Shown in pieces: positions 16,193 to 24,494 of a stretch of 64,000 nucleotides of DNA. Each line of letters starts with the position of its first letter. The first letter of the stretch is position 1. The notes under the pieces are model-generated. The model was not told where the DNA came from, searched no databases, and saw only the letters and a list, made by a program, of their open reading frames with translations. The stretch covers positions 558,001 to 622,000 of the forward strand of contig NZ_FNVB01000002.1 in the NCBI RefSeq assembly GCF_900108315.1, in the 5' to 3' direction. The translations under genes were made by a program, and so were the position numbers. This stretch comes from Saccharopolyspora kobensis. GTDB lineage: Bacteria > Actinomycetota > Actinomycetes > Mycobacteriales > Pseudonocardiaceae.

Positions 16193-17505
16193 ACAGCCCT
16201 GCACCGCTCAACCGCACCTCAGTGGACCGTGACGCAACCCGGCCGCAAGAAACCCCTGAAACGCAGGACCGAACCCGAAACGCAACCACCACGGCGAATC
16301 GCAAAGAGGCGGGGCAGTTCACCCTGCCGGACCTGGGCGAGGGGCTCACCGAGGCGGAGATCGTCCGCTGGCACGTCGCGGTCGGCGACCGCGTCGCGGC
16401 GGACCAGGTGGTCGTCGAGGTGGAGACCGCGAAGGCGGTCGTGGACGTGCCGTGCCCGCTGGCCGGAGTCGTCGAGGCGCTGCACGGCGAGCCCGGTGAC
16501 GTGATCGCGGTGGGCGCCCCGCTGACCACGATCAGCGGCGACTCCTCCCCGCACGAGCAGCACCGGACCGAGGAGCGGGCCGGATCGGGCAACGTGCTCG
16601 TCGGTTACGGGACCGGTACCGCGGCGCGGAGGCGCCGCCAGCGGGTCCGGCCGCAGCACGCCGTGGCACGGCCCGCGACGGGTGCCCCGCGCGTGCTGTC
16701 GCCGATCGTGCGCCGGCTGGCCAAGCAGCACGGCGTCGATCTGTCCAGTGTGGATGGTTCAGGCCCGGGCGGGGTGATCCTGCGCCGCGACGTGGAGGCC
16801 GCCCGGCTGCCGGAGCCGGAGCGGGACGAGGTGCGCATCCCGCTGCGCGGGCTGCGCGGCGCGGTGGCCGACAAGCTCACCCGCAGCCGCCGCGAGATCC
16901 CGGACGCGACCACGTGGGTGGACGTCGACGCGACCCGGCTGCTGGAGGCCCGCGACGAGCTGAGATCGCGCGGCATCGGGCTGCTGGCGCTGCTCGCGCG
17001 GTTCTGCGTCGTCGGGCTGCGCCGGTTCCCGGAGCTCAACTCCTCCGTGGACACCGAGCGGGACGAGATCGTCCAGCACAGCCGCATCGGCCTCGGCTTC
17101 GCCGCCCAGACCCCGCGCGGCCTGGTGGTGCCGGTGGTCCGCGACGCGCACGAGATGACCACCGCGCAGCTCGCCGAGGCGATCGCCCACCGCACCGAAC
17201 GGGCCCGCGCGGGCGAGCTCGAACCGAAGTACCTCACCGGCGGCACCTTCACGCTCAACAACTACGGCGTGTTCGGCGTGGACGGCTCGACGCCGATCAT
17301 CAACCACCCGGAGGCGGCGATCCTCGGCGTGGGCCGCATCGTCGACAAGCCCTGGGCCCACCGGGGCGAGCTGGCGCTGCGCAAGGTCACCCAGCTGTCG
17401 CTGACCTTCGACCACCGCGTCTGCGACGGCGGCACGGCGGGCGGGTTCCTCCGCCACCTGGCGGACTGCGTGGAGAATCCCATCACAGCTCTCGCCGACG
17501 TCTGA
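16189..17505 (+). CDS. 2-oxoacid dehydrogenase E2 (lipoyl acyltransferase) with repeat-derived N-terminal extension
   Basis: A 438-residue E2 core enzyme. A lipoyl domain starts at about residue 43 (FTLPDLGEGLTEAEIVRWHV; lipoyl lysine in VEVETAKAVVDVP), followed by an Arg-rich linker, a peripheral-subunit-binding domain (SPIVRRLAKQHGVDLSSVDG) and the catalytic domain ending in LSLTFDHRVCDGGTAGGF (His and Asp of the acyltransferase site). Most E2 proteins start within a few residues of the lipoyl domain. Here about 37 extra residues are encoded by an interspersed repeat (16207-16317) read in frame. GTG 16189 overlaps the E1beta stop, fixing the start. Confidence 0.92.
   Translation: MNSPAPLNRTSVDRDATRPQETPETQDRTRNATTTANRKEAGQFTLPDLGEGLTEAEIVRWHVAVGDRVAADQVVVEVETAKAVVDVPCPLAGVVEALHGEPGDVIAVGAPLTTISGDSSPHEQHRTEERAGSGNVLVGYGTGTAARRRRQRVRPQHAVARPATGAPRVLSPIVRRLAKQHGVDLSSVDGSGPGGVILRRDVEAARLPEPERDEVRIPLRGLRGAVADKLTRSRREIPDATTWVDVDATRLLEARDELRSRGIGLLALLARFCVVGLRRFPELNSSVDTERDEIVQHSRIGLGFAAQTPRGLVVPVVRDAHEMTTAQLAEAIAHRTERARAGELEPKYLTGGTFTLNNYGVFGVDGSTPIINHPEAAILGVGRIVDKPWAHRGELALRKVTQLSLTFDHRVCDGGTAGGFLRHLADCVENPITALADV
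16207..16317 (+). repeat. Interspersed 5'-end element, copy 1 (within E2 coding sequence)
   Basis: About 110 bp with blocks CTCAACCGCACC, CCGTGACGCAACCCGGCC, GCAAGAAACC, CGCAACCACCAC, GCGAATCGC and AGAGGCGGGGCAG. The same blocks in the same order recur at 20773, 24390 and 31459. This copy lies between the E2 start codon and its lipoyl domain and is translated. Its purine-rich 3' end is AAAGAGGCGG rather than GGAGAGGCGG. Confidence 0.85.
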
Positions 17506-17554
17506 GGCACCGCGGCTAAAATGGGGGCACGGCAAGGCGCGAGCGGGACGACCC

Positions 17555-18739
17555 GTGAGCGAGGACGCGAGCAGGGACGGCCCCGCAGATTGCAGGTCCA
17601 CATCCGTGCGGACAGCATCCACCCACCGGACCGTCATCACACCCGCGGTGATCTTCCGGCTGCTGCTGGGCTGGGGTGCCTTCGCCGGCGTCCTGCTCGC
17701 CGAACCGGTCCTCTCCGCGCACCTGCCGGGCCCCGCGCTGATCGGTGTGCTCGCGGGCATCATCGCCGTGATCGTCGTCTGCGCCTTCGGCGTGGTCACC
17801 CAGGCCGAGCACCTGGCGCACCGCCTGGGCGACCCCTACGGCACGCTCGTGCTGACGCTGTCCATCGTGCTGATCGAGGTCGTCCTGATCTCCGCGGTGA
17901 TGCTCGGCCCCGGCGAGCACGCCACCATCGCCCGCGATTCGGTGATGGCGGTATCGATGATCATCATGAACCTGGTCATCGGCGTCGCGCTGCTCGTCGG
18001 CGGGACGCGGCACGACGACCTGGAACCCAACCGCACCGGCGTCTCGGCCTACCTGTCCCTGCTCGTGGTGCTCTCGACGCTCGCCTTCGCCCTGCCCGGC
18101 CTCATCGGCACCGGTGGTGCCTACCGGCCGGCGCAGGCGATCCCGGTCATCGCACTGACCGTGCTGCTGTACGCGTACTTCCTGCACCGGCAGATGGGCG
18201 AGCAGCGCGCGGACTTCCAGGAGGTCTCCGCCTCCCCCGGCGCGGACGAGGAGCGGCCGGCGATCTCCGAGGTGCTGTCGAAGCACCGTTCCGAGATCGT
18301 CCTGCGCGCGGTCGTCCTCGTGCTGACCGTGGTGCCCATCGTGCTGCTCTCGCACGACATGGCCGCGCTGCTCGACGACGGTCTCGGCCGCGCCGGGGCG
18401 CCCGTGGCGCTCTCGGGCATCCTCATCGCCATGATCGTGTTCCTGCCGGAGACGATCACCGCGGTGCGGGCCGCGCACACCGGGGAGATCCAGCGGGTGA
18501 GCAACCTCTGCCACGGCGCGCTGGTGTCGACGGTCGGCCTGACCATCCCGGCAGTGCTGACCATCGGGCTGCTGACCGGGCAGACCGTGGTGCTCGCGGA
18601 GAGCCCGGCCAACCTGGTGCTCCTCGGCATCACCATGCTGCTGTCGATCACGACGTTCGCGGGCAAGAAGGTCACGCCGCTCCACGGAGCGGCGCACCTC
18701 CTCGTCTTCCTCGTCTACGGCCTCGCCGTGTTCTCATGA
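17555..18739 (+). CDS. chaA: Ca2+(Na+)/H+ antiporter, ChaA/CaCA family
   Basis: A 394-residue polytopic membrane protein with about eleven segments and the two internal alpha-repeats of cation/Ca exchangers. Repeat 1 is TLVLTLSIVLIEVVLISAVML with the conserved glutamate, followed by SVMAVSMIIMNLVIGVALL; repeat 2 is IVFLPETITAVRAAHTGE and SNLCHGALVSTVGLTIPAVL, again with the key glutamate. The acidic central loop (VSASPGADEERPAISEV) is cytosolic. GTG 17555 is used; the N-terminal 25 residues are poorly defined. A TAAAAT box 37 bp upstream could serve as -10. It is monocistronic. Confidence 0.88.
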   Translation: MSEDASRDGPADCRSTSVRTASTHRTVITPAVIFRLLLGWGAFAGVLLAEPVLSAHLPGPALIGVLAGIIAVIVVCAFGVVTQAEHLAHRLGDPYGTLVLTLSIVLIEVVLISAVMLGPGEHATIARDSVMAVSMIIMNLVIGVALLVGGTRHDDLEPNRTGVSAYLSLLVVLSTLAFALPGLIGTGGAYRPAQAIPVIALTVLLYAYFLHRQMGEQRADFQEVSASPGADEERPAISEVLSKHRSEIVLRAVVLVLTVVPIVLLSHDMAALLDDGLGRAGAPVALSGILIAMIVFLPETITAVRAAHTGEIQRVSNLCHGALVSTVGLTIPAVLTIGLLTGQTVVLAESPANLVLLGITMLLSITTFAGKKVTPLHGAAHLLVFLVYGLAVFS

Positions 18740-18832
18740 GGTCTCGCAGGCTGTTGGTGGTCGCCTTGCTCAGGTGGCCGCTCCCCTGAACCGCGGGTGC
18801 CGGCGCTTGCACGAAATTCGCCGACAGTGCTC

Positions 18833-19489
18833 TCAGGCGTCCTCGGCCGCGACCGCGTGGTCGTAGTAGCCGAGGACGCCCTTGGCCCCGTGGAGCGCGA
18901 AATCGGCTTCCGGCGTCTGGGGCTCGCCCGCCGCTTCGATGGCCCCGCGCAGGATCACGTTGACCAGGTCGTCCAGGTTCCGCCAGCGGGCGGCGGGGTC
19001 CTCGACGTCCTGCGTCTCCGGCGCGAAGTCCGTTTCGCAGCGGCGGATTCCCTCGCGCAGCCGGCGGATCAGCTTCATGAACGTGCCGTGCCCGTAGGAG
19101 GGCACCAGGTCGTCGGCGCGGGATGCCAGCAGCCCGGCCATGTAGGTGATGTCCTCCACGTGGTTACCGAGCCACTTGCGGCGCCGGTAGACACCGCCGA
19201 GCTCCGGCCAGCGCTTGCGCGCCGCCTGACGGGTCCGCCCGGTGACCGCGCTCAGGTCGGCCAGGCTGGCGCCCAGCCACACCGACTCCTCGGCGGCTTC
19301 CGCGGTCTGCCGCAGCGCCGCCTCCGCCACCTTCTCCTCGACGTCCAGCGCGGCCCGGAACCTGCCCAGCGCGCGCAACCGCCGCTCCTGCTCGTCGCCG
19401 ACGTCGCTGGCCTTGGGCCCCGGGTCGGCCACCTCGGCCGGTGCACCGGCCATCTGCCGCACCAACTGCTCGACTTCGTTCGCCGTCAT
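18833..19489 (-). CDS. Putative DNA-binding protein with internal helix-turn-helix
   Basis: A 218-residue, mostly helical, charged protein. Residues ~72-97 (WLGASLADLSAVTGRTRQAA, then RKRWPEL) have the spacing of a helix-turn-helix, and a long N-terminal helix (residues ~34-70) may mediate dimerisation. The C-terminal half (LASRADDLVPSYGHGTFMKL and further) is not recognised. ATG 19489 has GAGGGG seven bases upstream. Directly upstream are two GTGAAC/GTTTAC dyads, similar to a pair in front of the MFS exporter at 24495. Autoregulation and shared control are therefore plausible, but I do not know the family. Confidence 0.7.
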   Translation of the reverse strand: MTANEVEQLVRQMAGAPAEVADPGPKASDVGDEQERRLRALGRFRAALDVEEKVAEAALRQTAEAAEESVWLGASLADLSAVTGRTRQAARKRWPELGGVYRRRKWLGNHVEDITYMAGLLASRADDLVPSYGHGTFMKLIRRLREGIRRCETDFAPETQDVEDPAARWRNLDDLVNVILRGAIEAAGEPQTPEADFALHGAKGVLGYYDHAVAAEDA

Positions 19490-19503
19490 CTTCACACCCC
19501 TCT

Positions 19504-19547
19504 GTGAACCTGCGGTTTACAGTACCACGTGTAAACCTAGGGTTCAC
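19504..19547. promoter_or_regulatory. Two GTGAAC-N5-GTTTAC-type dyads, probable operator
   Basis: Site 1 is GTGAACCTGCGGTTTAC (19504-19520) and site 2 is GTAAACCTAGGGTTCAC (19531-19547). The sites are inverted relative to each other, 27 bp centre to centre, and begin 15 bp upstream of the ATG of the gene at 19489. The same half-sites occur at 24306-24344. Confidence 0.7.
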
Positions 19548-19792
19548 AGCGAAATTTTTCCGGAGTTCGCCGAAGTGATCGCTGAACTGCGGATTCCGCT
19601 GAAACCGGACATCGGCCCGAACTCCGGCCCGGCGGCGTTTCCGCAGGTCGGAGCAAATGCGAAGGCACTGTTCACGTTTGACTCCGGTTCTCCGGCCGGG
19701 CAGGATCGAATCACTCCCAAAACAGCCCCCTGACCTGGGGTTTCTTCGTCATGCCCGCATTCGGCGGGCGATCGATCAACTAGGAGCAGTCG
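19548..19792. other. Intergenic region before the ABC exporter operon
   Basis: With the operator sites, this makes a 303-bp gap. It is less GC-rich than the flanking genes and has an open plus-strand frame through ELRIPLKPDIGPNSGP that lacks a credible start and is not called. AGGAG lies nine bases before the ATPase ATG at 19793. No terminator or RNA gene was recognised. Confidence 0.5.
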
Positions 19793-20746
19793 ATGATCCG
19801 AGCCCGCGGTCTGACCCGCAGGTTCACCGTCAAGCGCAAACCCGTCGAGGCCGTTCGCGGCCTGGACCTCGACATCGAGCCCGGCCAGCTCGTCGCCCTC
19901 CTCGGCCCCAACGGCGCCGGGAAGTCGACCAGCCTGCGCATGCTCACCACGCTGTTGCCGCCCACCTCCGGCACCGCCACCGTCGCCGGGCACGACATCC
20001 GCACCGACCCCGCGGCCGTCCGCGCGCGCATCGGGTACGTGGGGCAGAAGAACAGCGCCGGCGAGAACTACCGGGCCCGCGACGAGCTGATCACCCAGGG
20101 CCGCAGCTACGGCCTGTCCGGCCGCGACGCCCGCCGCCGCGCCGAGGAGGTGCTGGATCTGCTCGACCTGACCGCGCTCGCCGACCGCAAGCCCGGCAGC
20201 CTCTCCGGCGGCCAGCGCCGCCGCCTGGACATCGCGATGGGCCTGGTGAACGAGCCCGAGCTGCTGTTCCTGGACGAGCCGTCCACCGGTCTGGACCCGC
20301 ACAGCCGCGCCAACATCTGGGAGCACGTGCTGCGGCTGCGCGCGGAGCACCGGGCCACCCTGCTGTTCACCACGCACTACCTCGACGAGGCCGACAACAT
20401 GGCCGAGCGGGTGGTGGTGGTCGACCACGGCCGGGTCATCGCCGACGGCACTCCCGGCCGGCTCAAGGCCGATCTGGCCGGGGACCGCATCACCATCACC
20501 GTGGCGCAACCGGACGTGGCAGCCGCCGCCGGGATCGCCGAGCGCATGGCCGACGCCGACGCGGTGAGCGTCGAGGACCGCGCGATCCAGGTCCGGGTGC
20601 CGCGCGCCGACGCAGCACTGCCGGAGTACCTGCGCGCCCTGGAGGACAACGGGATCAAGGCGGTCGCGGCCGAAACCGCCCGCCCGACCCTGGACGACGT
20701 GTTCCTCGCGCTCACCGGCCGCAGCCTGCGCGAAACCGAAGCATGA
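19793..20746 (+). CDS. ABC exporter ATP-binding subunit (DrrA-like)
   Basis: A 317-residue ATPase of the daunorubicin-resistance type. Walker A is LLGPNGAGKSTSLRML, the signature LSGGQRRRLDIAMG, Walker B LLFLDEPSTGLDPHSR and the switch histidine TTHYLDEAD. A C-terminal extension of about 90 residues ending in RPTLDDVFLALTGRSL is typical of DrrA proteins. It powers export of a drug or lipid together with the permease that follows 50 bp downstream. The start ATG 19793 has AGGAG nine bases upstream. Confidence 0.92.
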   Translation: MIRARGLTRRFTVKRKPVEAVRGLDLDIEPGQLVALLGPNGAGKSTSLRMLTTLLPPTSGTATVAGHDIRTDPAAVRARIGYVGQKNSAGENYRARDELITQGRSYGLSGRDARRRAEEVLDLLDLTALADRKPGSLSGGQRRRLDIAMGLVNEPELLFLDEPSTGLDPHSRANIWEHVLRLRAEHRATLLFTTHYLDEADNMAERVVVVDHGRVIADGTPGRLKADLAGDRITITVAQPDVAAAAGIAERMADADAVSVEDRAIQVRVPRADAALPEYLRALEDNGIKAVAAETARPTLDDVFLALTGRSLRETEA

Positions 20747-20772
20747 CATCCCTCATGCCAACCGGACTCCCG

Positions 20773-20880
20773 CTCAACCGCCCCTGAAGGACCGAGATGC
20801 GACCCAGCCGCAAGAAACCGCCAGAAGCAAGAACGACACCGAACGCGACCACCACTGAAAATCCCGGAGAGGCGGGGCTG
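20773..20880 (+). repeat. Interspersed 5'-end element, copy 2 (5' end of ABC permease)
   Basis: Shares CTCAACCGC, GATGCGACCCAGCCGCAAG, AAACCGCCAGAA, CGCGACCACCACTG and CCCGGAGAGGCGGGG with the copies at 16207, 24390 and 31459. The first possible ATG of the permease (20797) lies inside it, and the frame reads NATTTENPGEAG, matching NATTTANRKEAG in the E2 copy. Confidence 0.85.
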
Positions 20881-21627
20881 CGCTTCTTCCGCGACACCGG
20901 GACGGTCTTCCGGCGCGAGATCACGCCGAGCCTGCGGGAGCCGACGGCGATCGTGTTCAGCATGGCGCAGCCGCTGCTGTTCCTGTTCCTGTTCGGCCCG
21001 CTGCTGGCGGGCACCTCCGGGTTCCCGACCTCGCCGTGGCAGTGGTTCGTGCCCGGCATCCTGGTGATGATGTGCCTGTTCGGGCCGATGATGGCCGGCT
21101 ACAACCTGCTGGTCGAGCTCGGCAGCGGCTCGCTGGAGCGGATGCTGGTCACCCCGCTGAACCGCTCGGCGATGCTCGTCGGCCGCACCCTCAAGGACTT
21201 CGCCCTGCTGCTGGTGCAGGCCGTGCTGCTCATCGCGCTGTCGATGCCGCTCGGCTTCCAGCTGCACCCGGCGGGCGTGCTGGCCGGGCTGGCGCTGCTG
21301 CTGGTGTTCGGCGTCGGGCTGGGCTCGCTGTCCTACGTGCTGGCCATCGCCGCGCACCCGGGCGGTGAGCTGTTCTACGCGGTCACCCAGCTCGTCCTGT
21401 TCCCGCTGATGCTGCTCTCCGGCGTGCTCCTGCCGATGGACTTCGGCCCGGCGTGGCTGCAGGTGGCGGCCCGGATCAACCCGGTCTCGCACATCGCCGA
21501 CGCCGAGCGAGCGCTGTTCGCCGGCCGGCTCCTGGACCCCTCGGTCCTGTCCGGTGGCATCGCCGCGGTGGCGATCGCGGCGCTCGGCCTGCTCCTGGGC
21601 ATCCGGGCCATGAAGCGCGGCCTCTGA
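20797..21627 (+). CDS. ABC-2 type exporter permease (DrrB-like)
   Basis: A 276-residue membrane protein with six hydrophobic segments of the ABC-2 transporter domain (PLLFLFLFGPLLAG, WQWFVPGILVMMCLFGPMMA, LLVQAVLLIALSMPLG, LAGLALLLVFGVGLGSLSYV, VTQLVLFPLMLLSGVLLP and IAAVAIAALGLLLGI). It pairs with the ATPase just upstream as a drug or lipid exporter. The first 28 residues are encoded by an interspersed repeat; the family-like sequence begins at LRFFRDTGTVFRREITPSL. Translation could start at ATG 20797, or at a CTG close to 20878 just behind GGAGAGGCGG. The N-terminus is therefore uncertain. Confidence 0.88.
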   Translation: MRPSRKKPPEARTTPNATTTENPGEAGLRFFRDTGTVFRREITPSLREPTAIVFSMAQPLLFLFLFGPLLAGTSGFPTSPWQWFVPGILVMMCLFGPMMAGYNLLVELGSGSLERMLVTPLNRSAMLVGRTLKDFALLLVQAVLLIALSMPLGFQLHPAGVLAGLALLLVFGVGLGSLSYVLAIAAHPGGELFYAVTQLVLFPLMLLSGVLLPMDFGPAWLQVAARINPVSHIADAERALFAGRLLDPSVLSGGIAAVAIAALGLLLGIRAMKRGL

Positions 21628-21696
21628 TCGCGAACGCTGCCGCACCGCCCGGTCCCTGGCCTAGGGTGGTGCGGCAGCCAGCGACGAGGAGGAGCC

Positions 21697-22356
21697 GTGT
21701 CGGTCACCGGAGAACATGTCGCGGAACCGCGCACCCCGCTGCGCGAGCGGGTGCGGCAGGAGCTGCAGGCCCGCATCGCCGACGGTCGGCTGCTGCCCGG
21801 TGACCGGATCTTCGAGCAGGATCTCGCCGTCGAGCTGGGCATCTCCCGCGTTCCGGTGCGCGAGGCGATCCGGATGCTGCAGAGCGAAGGGTTCGTCGAC
21901 GTTCCTCCTGGTCGGCGCGGGGTGTTCGTCCGAGGGCTGGACCGCCAGCAGGCCAAGGAGCTGTTCGAGGTGCGCGAGGCGCTGGAGGTCTACGCCGCCC
22001 GCCTGGCCGCCGAGCGCGCCGAGCCCGGCGACGTCGTGCTGCTGGCCGAGCTCGCCGAGCGGGGCCGCAAGGCCCACGAGGCCGGTGCGATCGACGAGAT
22101 GTCCGACGCCAACGGCGCCTTCCACGACAAGCTCGTGGAGCTGTCGGGCAACGAGCTGCTGGCCTCGATGCTGGAGCCGCTGCACGGCAGGCTCGCCTGG
22201 CTCTTCCGGATGAACCTCGAACCCGAGCGGGTCTGCCGCGAGCACGAGGCGATCCAGGCCGCGATCACCGCGGGCGATGCCGACCGGGCGGCCGAGGTCG
22301 CCAAGCAGCACGTCCTCTCCAGTCGCCGGATGGTCCTGGAGCGCATGCTCACCTGA
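21697..22356 (+). CDS. GntR-family regulator, FCD type
   Basis: A 219-residue repressor with an N-terminal winged HTH (LQARIADGRLLPGDRIFEQ, LAVELGISRVPVREAIRML, EGFVDVPPGRRGVFV) and a C-terminal all-helical FCD domain with the metal/ligand histidines in ANGAFHDKLVELSGN and CREHEAIQAAITAGDADRA. FCD regulators sense carboxylic acids or amino-acid metabolites. GTG 21697 follows GAGGAGGAG. It lies 69 bp after the exporter permease on the same strand, so it may be co-transcribed; a regulatory link to the exporter is not shown. Confidence 0.9.
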   Translation: MSVTGEHVAEPRTPLRERVRQELQARIADGRLLPGDRIFEQDLAVELGISRVPVREAIRMLQSEGFVDVPPGRRGVFVRGLDRQQAKELFEVREALEVYAARLAAERAEPGDVVLLAELAERGRKAHEAGAIDEMSDANGAFHDKLVELSGNELLASMLEPLHGRLAWLFRMNLEPERVCREHEAIQAAITAGDADRAAEVAKQHVLSSRRMVLERMLT

Positions 22357-22379
22357 GCCCGGATCGGGTCGGGCGCCAC

Positions 22380-23981
22380 TCAGGACTTGGTGTTCTGAAC
22401 CAGGTAGTGCGGTCCGATCAGGCCGATGTGCACCTTTCCCGTCCGGCCACCGGTGTCGTCGTGGAAGTACACGCGCGGCGCGAGGTTCCCACCGCCTTCA
22501 CTGATCTTCAAGTGAGCGAACATGACGATCCGACCGCTCTGATCGACTTCCCTCGCGACCTCGAACTCGCGTTGTCTCCGCAGTCTCGGGTTCTTTTCCA
22601 CCGTCGAGGACTCCTTCATCGCTAGCGTCTTGGTCGACGCCTGCCACGCGAACGGCTCGCCGCGCTGGCACCACGTCCAGAAGTCGCCCTCGAACCCCGC
22701 TCGACTCGCCTTCGCGTACGCGGCGAGAGCGCGCAATCCGCGCCACGTCGCATGCCCCCAAGCCGATGCTTTCGTCGCGGTGTCGATGTCGTCGAGTTCG
22801 CGCGGCGCGGATTCAGGGATCTCCAGATCGTCTGACAGACGCATTCGGGCGACCTCGATCGCATCCGTCGTGCAGGTGATGGCCTCCAACAGGTCCACCG
22901 GCTCGGTCGAGTCCTGCGGTGCGGCCCAGTACAGCTCCGCCCTTCCCCGCATCTCGAGTTCGCGGCGCAACCAGCTGAGCCGAGCTTCCAGGCCGTCGAC
23001 CTTCGCCAGCTGCCGATCGAGGTGGTCAGCGGTCCGGGCGAGTTCCTGCTCCACTTCGTTGCGCTCGGCGTATTCGAGTTCGAGCTTCTGCATCCACTCA
23101 TCCTCGATGCGCTCCAGCTCGGCAGCGGTCACCACTTCGTCCTGACTCTTGAAGACCCTGAAGACGCCCGGGACGTGACGCCGGGTGGACAGCTGCGTCA
23201 CGCCGTAGACGATGCGATCGATCGCGCGACCTTCCGCCTCTAACAGCTGCTTGCCCGGTACGTATCGGTGTCGCCACCCGTCCCGCTCCGATTCCAGTGG
23301 GGCCGGGATGTAGGTCCGGATCCCGCCACCCCACACCGCGAGGCCGCCCAGCTGCTTCTTGAACTCCGTGACAGCCGCGCCGTCCAGCGTGACGACGGTG
23401 GCAACACCGCCAGCACGTGTGGCGACACGCTCTGCCCACCGCTGCCACCGGTCGGAGTTGTGCGCCTCGGTCACGACGATGACCGGAAGCTGCCGTTCCG
23501 GGTTGCGCAGCTGCTCCACAAGCACGTGGACAGCGTTCGCATCGATCGGTGCAACGTCGGTGAACACCCCGCTCCCGCCCAACCGATGCCGTCCGGGGAG
23601 GCTGAGCAGTGCATCGACGACGCGCGGTCGGCCCACCGCGACCCGCGCCGTGATGTCGTCGGTCTCCATCCCGTTCTCCACCCACGTGTGCACCTCGCCC
23701 CCGGTCGCCACGACGCGGATCTCCGTCCGCCAGGTGGCGGAGCTCTGAGCGCCCTGCTCAGGCGAGTCGACGGCGGTGAACTCGAAGCCGAAGTGGTCGT
23801 CCGCAGACAGCGTGCGCACCGTGATCCGGCGGTTGTGCACGACGGTCTCGCCGTCCGGCAGATCCGATGCTTCGTCACTGTTCAACGCCCAGCACGACAC
23901 ACAGCTCCGGGCTAGGCCGACCACTCCCTCGCGGTCCGCCTCGTGCGAATCCGACCAGATAGCGCGGTAGAGGGTGCTCAT
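22380..23981 (-). CDS. Unrecognised 533-residue protein with central coiled coil, possible defence protein
   Basis: I cannot assign this protein. Residues ~1-120 form a beta-rich region beginning STLYRAIWSDSHEADREG. Residues ~140-230 look like an alpha/beta domain (VHVLVEQLRNPERQLPVIVV, GGVATVVTLDGAAVTEF, LGGLAVWGGGIRTYIP). Residues ~288-347 are a charged coiled coil (ELERIEDEWMQKLELEYAER onward). The C-terminal ~130 residues end in RIVMFAHLKISEGGG, RVYFHDDTGGRTGKVHIGLI and GPHYLVQNTKS. ATG 23981 has GGGAG upstream. A sampled 60-bp line inside the gene is about 65 % GC against about 78 % in the neighbouring GntR gene, suggesting acquisition. Modular layout and isolation resemble phage-defence genes; that is inference. 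Confidence 0.6.
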   Translation of the reverse strand: MSTLYRAIWSDSHEADREGVVGLARSCVSCWALNSDEASDLPDGETVVHNRRITVRTLSADDHFGFEFTAVDSPEQGAQSSATWRTEIRVVATGGEVHTWVENGMETDDITARVAVGRPRVVDALLSLPGRHRLGGSGVFTDVAPIDANAVHVLVEQLRNPERQLPVIVVTEAHNSDRWQRWAERVATRAGGVATVVTLDGAAVTEFKKQLGGLAVWGGGIRTYIPAPLESERDGWRHRYVPGKQLLEAEGRAIDRIVYGVTQLSTRRHVPGVFRVFKSQDEVVTAAELERIEDEWMQKLELEYAERNEVEQELARTADHLDRQLAKVDGLEARLSWLRRELEMRGRAELYWAAPQDSTEPVDLLEAITCTTDAIEVARMRLSDDLEIPESAPRELDDIDTATKASAWGHATWRGLRALAAYAKASRAGFEGDFWTWCQRGEPFAWQASTKTLAMKESSTVEKNPRLRRQREFEVAREVDQSGRIVMFAHLKISEGGGNLAPRVYFHDDTGGRTGKVHIGLIGPHYLVQNTKS

Positions 23982-24305
23982 CAGGATCTCCCGGACGGCT
24001 GGGCGGGCGACGGACACAGGTCCAGCGCGGACGGTGTTGAGCGCGGACTTGCGAACATGATCGTCGCAGACCCGCTTTCCGCGCCAGCACCTCGACCGAT
24101 CCCGCCGCGAACCCGCGGAAGAGACGCGTCAGGCGCGGCAATGCTCCATCGCCGACTCCTGACCTGTCTACCGCCGGGAACAGCAGGATCGCCCCGACAC
24201 GTGCCACTGCACCAGCGCCACACACCATAGTCCACAATGGACGGGTAATCGGGCGAAACGCCTTTCGCTGGGCGGGATCACACCTGAAGGACCTTGCCAG
24301 CCGAG
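23982..24305. other. Intergenic region between the orphan gene and the MFS operator
   Basis: It contains short open frames on both strands without ribosome-binding sites or recognisable products. A small hairpin GCGAAA-CGCC-TTTCGC lies at 24253-24268. It presumably holds the promoter of the divergent orphan gene at 23981. Nothing else was recognised. Confidence 0.5.
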
Positions 24306-24344
24306 GTGAACACAGGTTTACTTGCTTGGTGAACGCAAGTTCAC
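24306..24344. promoter_or_regulatory. Two GTGAAC-type dyads upstream of the MFS exporter
   Basis: GTGAACACAGGTTTAC (24306-24321) and GTGAACGCAAGTTCAC (24329-24344) are 16-bp dyads 23 bp apart, sharing half-sites with the pair at 19504-19547. They lie about 150 bp before the MFS start. A common regulator for both sites is the simplest reading. Confidence 0.65.
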
Positions 24345-24389
24345 CCCGAGGAGCGCGGGTGAGCGACCCCTGCGCTGACCCCGGCCCTG

Positions 24390-24489
24390 CTCAAGCGCGC
24401 CTCGAGGGAACGTGACGCGACCCGGACACGAGAAACGCAAGATCACCCCTGCACGCAATCACCACTGCGAATCGCGGAGAGGCGGGACA
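24390..24489 (+). repeat. Interspersed 5'-end element, copy 3 (leader of MFS gene)
   Basis: Shares GGGAACGTGACGCGACCCGG, GAGAAACGCAAGATCA, ACGCAATCACCACTGCGAAT and CGCGGAGAGGCGGGACA with the other copies. It ends five bases before the ATG at 24495, and its GGAGAGGCGG acts as the ribosome-binding site. Confidence 0.85.
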
Positions 24490-24494
24490 ACCTG

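Noticed and set aside
19548..19733. Open frame with ELRIPLKPDIGPNSGP upstream of the ABC exporter
   Set aside because: Looks protein-like for a short stretch, but has no start codon with a ribosome-binding site and begins antisense to another gene.
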